A DNA stretch of 64,000 nucleotides from Caulobacteraceae bacterium (GTDB lineage Bacteria > Pseudomonadota > Alphaproteobacteria > Caulobacterales > Caulobacteraceae), in the NCBI GenBank assembly GCA_031291645.1, contig JARLIQ010000053.1:1-64000 (forward strand), read 5' to 3'. The notes below the pieces were generated by a model. It had not been told where the DNA came from, did no database searches, and saw nothing but the letters and a program-made list of their open reading frames with translations. Below are positions 29,286-38,270 of this stretch, one piece after another. Every line of letters begins with the position of its first letter. The stretch's first letter is position 1. A program made the translations under genes and the position numbers.

Positions 29286-29548
29286 CGGCCGTCCACATGC
29301 ACCCGCTGGCCGCCCAGGCTTTCGTCGCGCTCGGCTCGATCGTCGACATCGCGCTCGGGCTCGCGGTGTGCTTTCGATCCACAGCCGCCAGAGCAATGCA
29401 GGGGATGCTGCTAGTGTCCGCGGTCTATCTTGTTGCAGGCACGGCGCTGCGGCCCGATCTATGGGCCGACCCGCTTGGACCGTTCGTAAAGACGGTTCCG
29501 GCTGCAGTGCTGGCGCTGGCGGCGCTCGCCTTGCTGGACGAGCGCTGA
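29258..29548 (+). pseudogene. DoxX-like C-terminal half of the SDR gene, displaced by a -1 frame change
   Basis: In the frame shifted by -1 relative to the SDR gene, the sequence from about 29258 reads RARPAASVLTAVHMHPLAAQ and continues with a DoxX-like membrane domain (QAFVALGSIVDIALGLAV, then GMLLVSAVYLVAGTALRPDLWADPLGPF). This is the missing C-terminus of the SDR protein. A one-base loss somewhere in the G/C-rich run 29258-29275 explains the break. No slippery heptamer is obvious. The frame is intact to its stop and overlaps the start of the next gene (TGATG), so translation may still reach it, or the base may be a sequencing error. Confidence 0.7.
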
Positions 29549-30018
29549 TGATGCTCTACGCCGTTCTGAAATACGCGCACGTCGTCGGGGCTATGGTCTT
29601 GTTCGGCTCAGGCGCGGCGATCGCCTTCTTCATGGTGATGGCGCACAGGACCCGCGACCCGACACTGATCGCCCACACTGCCGGCGTCGTGGTGATCGCC
29701 GATACGCTGTTCACCGCGTCCGCCGTGGTTCTCCAGCCGATCACAGGGGCCGCGCTCGCGACGATGGCGGGCTTCCCAGTCTTCAGCAGCTGGATTGGCG
29801 CAAGCCTCGTCCTCTATGCGATCACCGGCGCGTTCTGGCTGCCGGTGGTCTGGATCCAGCTACGGCTACGCGACCTCGCCCGCGAGGCGGCCGCCAGCAA
29901 GACGCCCCTGCCCGAAGCCCATTTCCGCCTCTATCGCGTATGGTTCGCCTTCGGCTTCCCGGCGTTCGCCGCCGTCGCCGCCATCCTGTGGCTCATGCTG
30001 ACCAAGCCCGCGCTCTAA
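29548..30018 (+). CDS. DUF2269 integral membrane protein
   Basis: A 156-residue membrane protein with four segments and the DUF2269 pattern MLYAVLKYAHVVGAMVLFG, followed by VVVIADTLFTASAVVLQPITG. Its start overlaps the stop of the DoxX-like frame by one base (TGATG), which is a coupling arrangement. Homologs are often next to SDR/DoxX proteins; the function is not known. That coupling is an argument that the upstream frame break was recent or is an artefact. Confidence 0.85.
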   Translation: MMLYAVLKYAHVVGAMVLFGSGAAIAFFMVMAHRTRDPTLIAHTAGVVVIADTLFTASAVVLQPITGAALATMAGFPVFSSWIGASLVLYAITGAFWLPVVWIQLRLRDLAREAAASKTPLPEAHFRLYRVWFAFGFPAFAAVAAILWLMLTKPAL

Positions 30019-30025
30019 GCCCCTC

Positions 30026-30625
30026 TCAAACCTCGGCGGGGCCGAAGTGGCGGCGGACGGCGGATTCCACCTCGGCGGCGCAGGCCTGGACCGACTCGGC
30101 GGTGATCTCGGGCACGATGCCGCCGAAATGGACGTGGTCCATCAGGGCCAGGCCGCAGACGTCGGCGAAATGCTGGTCGAACAGCTTGCGCACCGCGTCC
30201 CACGAGCCTGTCTGGCGGATCCACGCCTCGGGCGCGCCGGACGAGGTGAAGCTGATCATCATCCGCCCGCGCAGCAGCGGCGTATTGGCCGCCCCACCGG
30301 AGCCATAGCCGAAGCCCATGCCGAACACCCGGTCGATGTAGCCCTTCAGGATCGCCGGCTGGGCGTAGAACCACAGGGGATAGACGAAGGCGAACACCTG
30401 GGCGTCGCCGATCAGGGCGCGCTCGGCCAGCACGTCGTCGCCGGGGGTGAACCCGTGGGGCCCGGGGACCTCGGCCTGGCCCAGACGGGGGTCGAACCCC
30501 AGGCGGTAGAGGTCGCGGACCACCACCGTATGGCCGATCGCCGCAGCCGCGGTCTCATAGGCCCGCGCCATGGTCAGGTTGAAGCTGTCGGGGTTGGGGT
30601 GGGCGACGATCAGGGCGTGTTTCAT
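30026..30625 (-). CDS. NAD(P)H-dependent flavodoxin-like oxidoreductase
   Basis: A 199-residue enzyme of the Flavodoxin_2 (NQO1/MdaB/KefF) family: start MKHALIVAHPNPDSFN, the FMN loop FVYPLWFYAQPAILKGYIDRVF, and the segment GRMMISFTSSGAPEAW. It reduces quinones or similar acceptors by two electrons in the cytoplasm. Its start overlaps the stop of the upstream monooxygenase gene by 4 bases (30622-30625), so they form an operon, and the reductase may supply or protect against the quinone product of that enzyme. Confidence 0.9.
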   Translation of the reverse strand: MKHALIVAHPNPDSFNLTMARAYETAAAAIGHTVVVRDLYRLGFDPRLGQAEVPGPHGFTPGDDVLAERALIGDAQVFAFVYPLWFYAQPAILKGYIDRVFGMGFGYGSGGAANTPLLRGRMMISFTSSGAPEAWIRQTGSWDAVRKLFDQHFADVCGLALMDHVHFGGIVPEITAESVQACAAEVESAVRRHFGPAEV

Positions 30626-32187
30626 GACGGACTCTGCTGGGGGTTCGGGGAGGACGTCTGGAGGACGGGCTCGAAGCGGACGCCGTAGCGCGCGAGCTTG
30701 CGGCCGATGGCCTCAACGTCCTGGCGGATCGAGGCATAGGCCACATAGCCGTCCGGCCGGACGACATAGACCGCGTGCCGCGCCAGACCCGCGCGGCCCA
30801 TGGCCGGCGTCCACTCGAAGGTGCGCAGCGGCAGGCCAAGGCGGGCGCAGGCCGCGCGGAGCGGCGCTCCGGCGGCGCCGTAGACCTGGGCCTGCCAGGC
30901 AACCCCGCGCAAGGCCTCGAAATTGTCACCGCCGTCCTTCGCCGCCACCCAGGGCAGCCGATCACCACCGGCCACCAGCCCCGCCGCGCCAGCGCTGGCG
31001 CCCACGCCGCGATAGTTGACGCCAAGCTGCGAAAGCGCGCGGAAGGCCCAGAGCCGGAAGGGCTTCAACCCCATCAGGGCGGGCGCGAGCCGAACCATCG
31101 CCTGGCGCGCCAGGCCCATGGTCGCGCCCGGACTGGCCTGCAGCGCGAAGCCCGCGTCGGTGGTGGCGGCGACCTGGCGGGCCGCGGCCACGCGTTCGGT
31201 CTGGTAGGTGTCGAGCAGCGCCTCGCCCGCCCGGCCGCGAAGCACGGCGGCCAGCTTCCAAGCCAGGTTCACCGCGTCGCCGACCCCCGCGTTGAGTCCC
31301 TGGCCGCCCGCCGGGCTGTGCAGGTGGCTGGCGTCGCCGAGCAGGAAGACCCGCCCCTTGCGCCAGGCGGACGCGATGCGCTGGTGGACCCGGTAGCTGG
31401 CGAAACTCTCCGCGAGCGAAACCTCCAGCCCGGTGTCGCGCTCGATCTGCGGGCGCACGTCCTCGAAGTCGATCTGCAGCTTGAGCGCGCGCACCGCCGG
31501 GGGCGCGAGACCGATCACCCGAACCCGGCCGTCCCCCTTGAGCGGAAAGACGCTGCAGAGGTCGTCGCCGGAGGTCACATAGTGCAGTTCGCCATCGACC
31601 AGGGGCCCGGTGGCCCGGAGGTCGGCGACGTAGAAGACCGCTTCGGACGCGCCACCTGGGAAACCGATCTTCGACAGCTCGCGCACGGTCGAGCCGGCGC
31701 CGTCGCAGCCGCACAGATAGGCCGCCTCGCAAGTCTGGTCGGCGCCGCCGTTCCCCTTGAGCCGTGCCCGCAACCCGCCGTCGCGCACGTCGATGTCGAC
31801 GAGCTCGGTGTTCCAGTCGACCTGGACGCCCTCGGCCGCCAGGTGGTCGATCAGCAGCTTCTCATGGTCGCCCTGCAGCAGGATCAGCACGAACGGGAAC
31901 GGGCTCAGCCCCTTGCCGAAGTCTCCGAAGGCGATGCGGTGGGCCCGCCCTCGCCCCGTGTGCACGCTCATCGCCTCGATGACCTGGCCGCGGGCGATCG
32001 CGTCGGCGGCGAGGCCGATTCGGTCGTAATGCTCCAGGGTCCGCGCCTGCAGGGCGAAGGCGCGCGACGCGCGGCCCGGCCCCGCGCCCCGGTCGACGAT
32101 CCTCACGGCGACGCCTTGCCTGGCCAGCCATAGCGCCAGGGCAAGTCCGCTGGGCCCGGCCCCGACGATCAGAACCTCGGTCTGCAT
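30622..32187 (-). CDS. FAD-dependent aromatic monooxygenase (PheA/TfdB-type)
   Basis: A 521-residue flavoprotein hydroxylase. The dinucleotide motif VLIVGAGPSGLALALWLARQG and the FAD_binding_3 signature FLLGDASHLHSPAGGQGLNAGVGDAVNL (split here: GDASHLHSP, then GGQGLNAG) are complete, and a thioredoxin-like C-terminal domain follows. Members hydroxylate phenols or polyketide aromatics using NAD(P)H and oxygen. ATG 32187 is preferred to 32202 because GGGCGGGAG is directly upstream. It is coupled to the flavodoxin-like reductase gene. Confidence 0.88.
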   Translation of the reverse strand: MQTEVLIVGAGPSGLALALWLARQGVAVRIVDRGAGPGRASRAFALQARTLEHYDRIGLAADAIARGQVIEAMSVHTGRGRAHRIAFGDFGKGLSPFPFVLILLQGDHEKLLIDHLAAEGVQVDWNTELVDIDVRDGGLRARLKGNGGADQTCEAAYLCGCDGAGSTVRELSKIGFPGGASEAVFYVADLRATGPLVDGELHYVTSGDDLCSVFPLKGDGRVRVIGLAPPAVRALKLQIDFEDVRPQIERDTGLEVSLAESFASYRVHQRIASAWRKGRVFLLGDASHLHSPAGGQGLNAGVGDAVNLAWKLAAVLRGRAGEALLDTYQTERVAAARQVAATTDAGFALQASPGATMGLARQAMVRLAPALMGLKPFRLWAFRALSQLGVNYRGVGASAGAAGLVAGGDRLPWVAAKDGGDNFEALRGVAWQAQVYGAAGAPLRAACARLGLPLRTFEWTPAMGRAGLARHAVYVVRPDGYVAYASIRQDVEAIGRKLARYGVRFEPVLQTSSPNPQQSPS

Positions 32188-32265
32188 CTCCCGCCCGTCC
32201 ATTGGCCAACGCCGCCCTCACTCACGGTGCGCCAGAGGGCGCGTTCAGGCAATCGGGCGCGAGGC

Positions 32266-33078
32266 TCAGCGGCTGAGCAGCAGGTATTTGGAGGAGGCCG
32301 CGATGAAGTCCTCGGTCACCCCGCCCAGCATCCATTCCCGCAGCCGCGAATGGCCATAGGCGCCGATGACGATCAGGTCGGCCGAATGCCGGCTCGCGGT
32401 GTCCTCAAGCGTCTCGGCGATGCTGTGCTTGCTCTTGGCGACCATCTCGACGCTGGCGTCCACGCCGTGGCGCGCCAGGCGCCGCGCGACCTCGTTCACC
32501 CCGGCGAGAGCCTCGCCCTCGCCGCCGACGGTGGCCACGACGACGTGCTGGGCCCTCATCAGCAGCGGCAGGGCGTCGGACACGGCGCGGCGCGACTCCC
32601 GGGTGTCCTTCCAGCCGATGACCACCCGGTCGCCCCGGAACGGCGCGTCCCCGTCGGCGGTCAGCAGCACCGGCACGCCGGCCTCCATGATCAGTTCGGC
32701 GGGGCGGGCCGCGTAGGTCGGCCCCTCGCCCCGTTCGGGCCGGCTGGCGACGATCAGGTCGGCGCCGCGCGCGTGCAGGGCCAACATCCGGTCCGGATAG
32801 TCCTCATGGGCGACCCATTCGGCGCCCGCGCGCCCGACGGTCATGGCCCGGAAGTGCTTTTCGGCCGCCACAATGTCCGCGCTGATGTGTTCCTGGGCCG
32901 CCTCGATCACGGCGCCGTCCACGGTCGCGAAGCCGGACGCCATCAGCGGGCCGAAGGCTTCTGCGCCAAGACCGGTCACCGCGCCGTCGAACCAGTCGGC
33001 GACCTGCACCGCGGTGCGGACGCGACGATTGCAGCCCGGCCCAGGGTCGGCGTGGACGAGGATGGTCTTGAAAGGCAT
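32266..33078 (-). CDS. Universal stress protein
   Basis: A 270-residue protein with two Usp-like halves. The C-terminal half has the ATP-binding signature, a G-xx-G-9x-G type run within VIGAYGHSRLREWMLGGVTED. Start MPFKTILVHADPGPG is the usual beginning of Usp proteins. Usp family members are often induced by oxygen limitation. The gene is divergent from an alcohol dehydrogenase, and the shared region contains an FNR/FixK-type box at 33144-33157, so both probably respond to low oxygen. Confidence 0.92.
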   Translation of the reverse strand: MPFKTILVHADPGPGCNRRVRTAVQVADWFDGAVTGLGAEAFGPLMASGFATVDGAVIEAAQEHISADIVAAEKHFRAMTVGRAGAEWVAHEDYPDRMLALHARGADLIVASRPERGEGPTYAARPAELIMEAGVPVLLTADGDAPFRGDRVVIGWKDTRESRRAVSDALPLLMRAQHVVVATVGGEGEALAGVNEVARRLARHGVDASVEMVAKSKHSIAETLEDTASRHSADLIVIGAYGHSRLREWMLGGVTEDFIAASSKYLLLSR

Positions 33079-33143
33079 CGGTAGGTCTTTTCGAGTCTTG
33101 CGGTTTTGATGAGCAGACCTTGCCATCACAGCCGGGCCGCGCC

Positions 33144-33157
33144 GTGATCCAGATCAA
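33144..33157. promoter_or_regulatory. FNR/FixK-type box between usp and adh
   Basis: On the minus strand TTGATCTGGATCAC matches TTGAT-N4-ATCAA in 9 of 10 positions. Its centre is 58 bases before the alcohol dehydrogenase start and 72 before the usp start, so one site could serve both divergent genes. Confidence 0.7.
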
Positions 33158-33208
33158 ACCGTTGAGCCGTCCAAGAGCGTGTGATCGGCCCGGTCAGGAG
33201 ACGTTTGC

Positions 33209-34201
33209 ATGTTCGCGATGATGTTGCCGGCCCCCCACCAGGCGCTCGAGCCCGTGCGTCGGCCCGATCCGTCGCCGGGCCCGGGCGAGGTGCGGCTGCG
33301 GGTCTGCGCCTGCGGGGTCTGCCGCACCGACCTGCACGTGATCGACGGCGAACTGCCCGAGGGGCCCATGCCGATCATCCCCGGGCACGAGGTCGTCGGC
33401 GTCGTCGAGGCGGTCGGCCAGGGCGTCGCCGCATCGCGGATCGGCGAGCGGCTGGGCGTGCCCTGGCTGGGCTGGACCTGCGGGCGCTGCCGCTACTGCC
33501 TAGAGGGCGAGGAAAACCTCTGCGACAATCCGCGCTTCACCGGCTGGACGCGCGATGGCGGCTATGCCGACCGGACCATCGCCGACGTCCGCTACTGCTT
33601 CCCGATCCCCGAGGTCTATGGCGACGCCGAGGCCGCGCCGCTGCTGTGCGCGGGCCTCATCGGCTTTAGAGCCTGGCGCAAGGCCGCGGAGGCGCGGCCG
33701 GTCAAGCGGCTCGGCCTCTACGGCTTCGGCGCGGCGGCCCACCTTCTGACCCAGCTCGCCGTGGCCCAGGGCCAGAGCGTCTACGCCTTCACCCGCACCG
33801 GCGACGAGCCGGCCCAGCGCTTCGCCCGCGACCTCGGCTGCGCCTGGGCCGGGGCCTCGGAGGACACGCCGCCGGACGCCCTGGACGCGGCGATCATCTT
33901 CGCACCCGCGGGTGAGACCGTGCCGATGGCGCTGAAGGCGGTGCGCAAGGGCGGGACGGTGGTCTGCGGCGGCATCCACATGAGCGACATCCCCCAGTTC
34001 CCGTACGACATCCTCTGGGAGGAACGCCGGCTGGTCTCGGTCGCCAACCTGACGCGGCAGGACGGGCTGGACTACCTGCCGATGGCCGCGGCGGCAGGCG
34101 TGCGCGCGCACGTCACGCCCTATCCGCTCAGCCAGGCGAACCAAGCCCTGGCCGATCTTCGCGCCGGCGCCTTCACCGGCGCGGCGGTGCTCATCCCCTA
34201 G
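33209..34201 (+). CDS. Zinc-dependent alcohol dehydrogenase (AdhP-like)
   Basis: A 330-residue medium-chain dehydrogenase. Zinc ligands are visible: the [10 protein letters not shown] site with C and H of the catalytic metal, GHEVVG, and the structural-zinc cysteines in [16 protein letters not shown]. The Rossmann segment is [13 protein letters not shown]. The class is zinc-binding alcohol dehydrogenase family protein, likely reducing or oxidising short alcohols with NAD(H). It would dispose of reductant under low oxygen, in line with the FixK-type box. It converges with the beta-CASP gene and their stops overlap in CTAG (34198-34201). Confidence 0.92.
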   Translation: MFAMMLPAPHQALEPVRRPDPSPGPGEVRLRVCACGVCRTDLHVIDGELPEGPMPIIPGHEVVGVVEAVGQGVAASRIGERLGVPWLGWTCGRCRYCLEGEENLCDNPRFTGWTRDGGYADRTIADVRYCFPIPEVYGDAEAAPLLCAGLIGFRAWRKAAEARPVKRLGLYGFGAAAHLLTQLAVAQGQSVYAFTRTGDEPAQRFARDLGCAWAGASEDTPPDALDAAIIFAPAGETVPMALKAVRKGGTVVCGGIHMSDIPQFPYDILWEERRLVSVANLTRQDGLDYLPMAAAAGVRAHVTPYPLSQANQALADLRAGAFTGAAVLIP

Positions 34202-35775
34202 GCGGCTTCCAGGTCGCGCCGCAGCCGTTCGAGCACGCGAAGCCGGTCAGCGTCGTCGCCCGCCTTCTCCAGCTGTTCCTCCAGCCGGTTGAGGAAGTCG
34301 CTGCGGGCGTTGTGCCAGTCGAGTTCGGACGCCGCCTCGGGCGCCAGGCGCGGCTCGGTCAGGCTGGCCTCGATCCGGGTGTGCTCCAGCCGGAACGCCT
34401 GGTCGATGGTGGGAATGGCGATGCGATCGGCCCGCAGGCCCGCCGCGACCAGCCGCTTGCGCAGGGCGTTCAGCGAATCCGGCTCGCCGTGGGCCAGGAA
34501 CATCTCGCCCGCGACCGGGCCCCGCGCCTGGACCCACCGCTGCAGCGCGGGGGCGTCTGCGTGACCGGAATAAAGGTCGAGCGAACGGATGCGGGCCGCG
34601 ACGCGGTAGGGCTCGCCCTCGATCCGCACCGTCTTGCGCCCGTCAGCCAGAAGCCGGCCCAGCGTGCCGACGGCCTGAAAGCCGGACAGCAGCACCGTCG
34701 CCTCTCGCCGCCACAGCAGCCGTTTCAGATGCTTGCGCACCCGGCCGGCGTCGCACATGCCGCTGCCGGCCATGATGATGTGCCAGCCGCGCAGCCGGTC
34801 GAGTTGGTCGCTGTCGGCCGGACGTTCCAGATAGTGCAGCCGACCCGAGGCGCGGATGCGGTCGAAGGGATTCCCACTCCCGGTCGAACCGTGCTCGAGG
34901 AAGATTTCGCAGGCCTTGATGGCCAGGGGTGAGTCCAGGAAGATCTCGCCCGCGGGCGCCTCGCCGGCGTCGACGATCTGGACCAGGTCCGCCAGCAGCT
35001 CCTGGGTGCGCTCGACCGCGAAGGCCGGCATCAGCAGGGGACCGCCGGCGGCGTGGGCGTCACGCAGTTCCTTGGCCAGGGCCTGCCGCCGCTGGTCGGG
35101 GTCGCAGGGCGGCCGCTCCGTCCCGCCGTAGGTGCTTTCGACCACCAGGTGATCGACGCCGCTCGGGCCCCGCGGGTCTTCCAGGTAGTCGCGGCCGCCA
35201 GGACCGAGGTCGCCGGAGAACATCAGGCGCAAGGGACCGCTCTCTTCCTCGATCTCGACCTCGATCGAGGCGGAGCCCAGGATGTGGCCGGCGTTCCACC
35301 AGCGCGCCCGCACGCCCGGCGCGACCGCCGTCCAGTCCTCGTACTTGACGACATCGAAACGCCGCATGGCCTTTGCGGCGTCGGCCACGGTGTAGATCGG
35401 CTCGACCAGCGCCCGGCCGCGCCGCTCGTTGCGGCGGTTGAGGTGTTCGACCTCGCTCTCCTGGATGTGGCCGCAGTCGGCCAGCATGATCTCGCAGAGG
35501 GCGCGCGTGCCCGAGGTGGCGTAGATCGGCCCGCGGAAGCCGGCCTTCACCAGCTTGGGCAACTGGCCGGAGTGGTCGATGTGCGCGTGGGTCAGGAGAA
35601 CCGCGTCGACCTGGTCCACCTCGAACGGAAACGGCTGGTAGTTCAGCGCCTTCAGTGTCTTGGGCCCCTGGAACAGGCCGCAGTCGACCAGCACCATGGC
35701 CCGGTCGGTCCGGATCCTGGCGCAAAAGCCGGTGACGCACCCGGCCGCGCCGTGGAAGGTCAGTTCGGTCTTCAT
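34198..35775 (-). CDS. Beta-CASP metallo-beta-lactamase (RNase-type)
   Basis: A 525-residue protein of the beta-CASP/CPSF-like class. HAHIDH (63-68) is the zinc motif, later YSGHADAPAL is the C-terminal RMMBL histidine, and the beta-CASP part has IIMAGSGMCDAGRVRKHLK. Proteins with this layout act mostly on RNA (exo- or endonuclease), some on DNA. The C-terminal 70 residues form a charged coiled helix. Its ATG overlaps the stop of the Prs-like gene (ATGA, 35772-35775). Confidence 0.9.
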   Translation of the reverse strand: MKTELTFHGAAGCVTGFCARIRTDRAMVLVDCGLFQGPKTLKALNYQPFPFEVDQVDAVLLTHAHIDHSGQLPKLVKAGFRGPIYATSGTRALCEIMLADCGHIQESEVEHLNRRNERRGRALVEPIYTVADAAKAMRRFDVVKYEDWTAVAPGVRARWWNAGHILGSASIEVEIEEESGPLRLMFSGDLGPGGRDYLEDPRGPSGVDHLVVESTYGGTERPPCDPDQRRQALAKELRDAHAAGGPLLMPAFAVERTQELLADLVQIVDAGEAPAGEIFLDSPLAIKACEIFLEHGSTGSGNPFDRIRASGRLHYLERPADSDQLDRLRGWHIIMAGSGMCDAGRVRKHLKRLLWRREATVLLSGFQAVGTLGRLLADGRKTVRIEGEPYRVAARIRSLDLYSGHADAPALQRWVQARGPVAGEMFLAHGEPDSLNALRKRLVAAGLRADRIAIPTIDQAFRLEHTRIEASLTEPRLAPEAASELDWHNARSDFLNRLEEQLEKAGDDADRLRVLERLRRDLEAA

Positions 35776-36656
35776 GCTTGGATCTCGCTCTGCAGCGCCG
35801 CAGCCAGGACGCCGGCCAGCGGCGCGCGGTTGGTGGGGTGGACAATGGAATCGGTGGAGACGATCGCGCGCACGCCGGCGGCCTTCATCCGCGCGCCGGC
35901 CTCGCGGCCGAACAGGGCGTGCACAACGCCGACGTCGATCGAGGCCGCGCCCGCCGCGTGCAGCCTCTCGGCGGCCGCGACCAGGGTGGCGCCGCTGGAG
36001 CAGATGTCGTCGACCAGCAGCACGTGACGGCCCCAGACCGACGTCAGATCACTGTGCGCCAGGCGCACCGTCTCGTCGCCCTTGCGGGTCTTGCTGAACA
36101 TCAGCGCCTCCCCGCCGAGCCGCTCGGCGATCCGGCCCGCCCAGGGGCCGGACTCCGCGTCCGGCCCGACCACCAGCGGGCGCTCCGGCCCGGCCAGCGC
36201 TTCGGCCAGCGGGATCGACGCGGAAAGGTCGTCCGCCTCGATCCCGCCGAAGGCCGCCGACAGGTCGCGGGTGCGATGCAGGTGGGCGTCCACCGTCACC
36301 ACCCGGTCGAAACACGCGCCCAGCAGGCCGCAGACCGCGTCGCGGCTGAGCGGTTCGCCAGGATGAAACACCGCGTCCTGGCGCAGGTAGCAGAGGTAGG
36401 GCGCGACCAGCACCAGGCGCCGCACGCCGGCCCGGCGCCAGGCGTCGGCGGCCAGCAGCAGGGCGATCAGCTTCTCGTTCGGATGGTCCAGCGAGCAGTA
36501 GGCGACGACCGTCCTGGCCGGCTGGACCACCGGCATAAGCTCGCCGTCCGGAAACCGGTGCAGGGCGATCGGTGCGAACGGCGCGCCAAGTTCGGCGGCG
36601 AGGGCGCGGCCCCGCGGCGCCTGATCCTCGAACGCCTGGACGGTGAGCGGGATCAC
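35772..36656 (-). CDS. Divergent ribose-phosphate pyrophosphokinase (Prs-like)
   Basis: A 294-residue Prs relative, shorter than the usual 310-320. Motifs: FPDGE (35-39), PYLCYLRQD (86-94), VTVDAHLH (120-127), GPDAES (164-169) and the PRPP loop [11 protein letters not shown] (215-225). Prs makes PRPP from ribose 5-phosphate and ATP, and most key positions are conserved, so catalysis is plausible. The changed flexible loop ([12 protein letters not shown]) and the partner gene suggest a specialised role. Both gene junctions are ATGA overlaps, showing a tight operon with the phosphorylase and the beta-CASP protein. Confidence 0.85.
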   Translation of the reverse strand: MIPLTVQAFEDQAPRGRALAAELGAPFAPIALHRFPDGELMPVVQPARTVVAYCSLDHPNEKLIALLLAADAWRRAGVRRLVLVAPYLCYLRQDAVFHPGEPLSRDAVCGLLGACFDRVVTVDAHLHRTRDLSAAFGGIEADDLSASIPLAEALAGPERPLVVGPDAESGPWAGRIAERLGGEALMFSKTRKGDETVRLAHSDLTSVWGRHVLLVDDICSSGATLVAAAERLHAAGAASIDVGVVHALFGREAGARMKAAGVRAIVSTDSIVHPTNRAPLAGVLAAALQSEIQA

Positions 36657-38143
36657 GCGCCGACGACCTTGTAGCCCGGGTCCTCGTCCGCGGCCTCACG
36701 GGCGAAGCCGAAGTCGTGCGGGTCGACGCCGTAGATCCGGTAGAGCGGCTCGCCCGCCCGCACCGGCTCACCCTTGCGCTTGAACAGGTCGAGGCCGGCG
36801 CCGACGTCGGTCGGCGCGCCCGCCAGCCGCGCCACGCTGCGGATGCGCTCGCAGTCGACGTCCTGGACCCAGCCGTCCAGCCGGGCCACCACGTCATAGG
36901 TCAAAGATCCCAGTTCGGACTTGCAGGGCGGCGGACCCTGGGCCTCGATGATCTGGTCCATCTTCCGGGCCGCCGCTCCGCTTTCGAGCAGTTCGCGGGC
37001 CCGCGCGGCGCCCTGCCCGCCGCGAAGGGCCGGATCGAACTCCAGCAGGCGGCCGGCGAGCATGATCGACTTTTCCCTCAGGTCGACCGGCGCATCGGGC
37101 GCGTTCTCGAGCACGGCGCGCACGTCGCGGGCCTCCAGGGCCGGACCGACCCCGCGCCCGATCGGCTGGCCGCCGTCGCTGATCACGATCTCCATGGTCA
37201 GCCCCAGCCGGCTGCCGACGAACTCGAACAGCTTGCGCAGACGCAGCGCCTCGTTGGTGTTGCGGACCTTGGCCGACGGGCCGAGCGGCAGGTCGATCAC
37301 CAGGTGGGTCGAGCCCGCGGCCGCCTTCTTCGACAGGATGGAAGCGACCATCTGCTCGGCCGTGTCGACGCCCAGCGGCCGTTCCACCGAGATCAGCACG
37401 TCGTCGGCCGGCGACAGGTCAACCTTGCCGCCCCAGACGATGCATGCGCCGCAGCGGTCGACCACTGCGCGCATCTCGTCTTCGTTGAGCTCCACCCGGG
37501 CCATCACCTCCATGGTGTCGGCGGTTCCCGCGGGCGAGGTGATGGCGCGCGAGGAGGTCTTGGGGAACAGCAGCCCGTGGGCCGCGACGATCGGGGCGAC
37601 GACCAGCGAGGTCCGGTTGCCCGGGATGCCGCCGATGCAGTGCTTGTCGACCACCAGCGGCCGGTCCCAGCGCAGCCGCGAGCCCGAAGCGATCATCGCC
37701 TGGGTCATCGCCAGGGTCTCGTCCGCGGTCATGAAGCTGGCGCACGAGATCAGGAAGGCGGCCACCTCCATGTCCGAATAGGCGTGGGTGACCAGGTCGT
37801 CGACGATCGCGGCCAGCGCCTTCTCGTCCAGGGTCGCGCCATTGACCTTCCTGCGCACCCAATCCAGGCTTTCAGGCGGCCGCGCCGGGGCGATATCGAC
37901 GTCGGCGCCGGCGGCTGCGCCCAGGCGGCGGAACAGCGGCATGGTCAGGCCGGCCTCGTCGGGCCCGACCAACTCGTCGGATTCGGCGATGACGATGTTG
38001 GCGAACAGCACGCGGCCGCCGGCGCGGACCTCGACCTTGCGCGAGCCGCTGATCCGCTCCGGCCGGAGCGCCGAACACCGCCGCGACAGCACCAGCACGT
38101 TCTCCCGCAGCGTATCGACCGGCAGCGGCTTGACCTTGAGCAT
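36653..38143 (-). CDS. Archaeal-type AMP (NMP) phosphorylase / thymidine phosphorylase family
   Basis: A 496-residue member of the DeoA superfamily of the long archaeal type. An extra N-terminal domain (about residues 1-85) precedes the pyrimidine-phosphorylase fold. Phosphate- and ribose-binding motifs read [10 protein letters not shown] (167-176) and [19 protein letters not shown] (195-213); the GGxPGN version is that of archaeal AMP phosphorylase and not of bacterial thymidine phosphorylase (KHSTGGVGDK). It should release the base from a nucleoside monophosphate, giving ribose 1,5-bisphosphate. First gene of the coupled three-gene operon. Confidence 0.85.
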   Translation of the reverse strand: MLKVKPLPVDTLRENVLVLSRRCSALRPERISGSRKVEVRAGGRVLFANIVIAESDELVGPDEAGLTMPLFRRLGAAAGADVDIAPARPPESLDWVRRKVNGATLDEKALAAIVDDLVTHAYSDMEVAAFLISCASFMTADETLAMTQAMIASGSRLRWDRPLVVDKHCIGGIPGNRTSLVVAPIVAAHGLLFPKTSSRAITSPAGTADTMEVMARVELNEDEMRAVVDRCGACIVWGGKVDLSPADDVLISVERPLGVDTAEQMVASILSKKAAAGSTHLVIDLPLGPSAKVRNTNEALRLRKLFEFVGSRLGLTMEIVISDGGQPIGRGVGPALEARDVRAVLENAPDAPVDLREKSIMLAGRLLEFDPALRGGQGAARARELLESGAAARKMDQIIEAQGPPPCKSELGSLTYDVVARLDGWVQDVDCERIRSVARLAGAPTDVGAGLDLFKRKGEPVRAGEPLYRIYGVDPHDFGFAREAADEDPGYKVVGA

Positions 38144-38234
38144 GGAGAGCCCTCGCCCTGTGATGCCCGATGGTTAGCCGCAGGCCCGACCGCGCGAAAT
38201 TCGGGTCGGGCCCCTAGGGAGTATTACGGAGGTC

Positions 38235-38259
38235 CGCCCGCCGGCCCGGCCGGCGGGCG
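38235..38259. terminator. GC-rich hairpin between ompW and the phosphorylase operon
   Basis: A perfect 10-base stem CGCCCGCCGG / CCGGCGGGCG with a 5-base loop lies 12 bases beyond the ompW stop. No T-run follows on either strand, so termination might be partial, which would let ompW transcripts continue into the phosphorylase gene 127 bases downstream. Confidence 0.45.
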
Positions 38260-38270
38260 AGAATCCCGCC

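Noticed and set aside
38235-38259. Classical intrinsic terminator after ompW
   Set aside because: The stem is perfect but no T-run follows, so it is given only as a possible or partial terminator.
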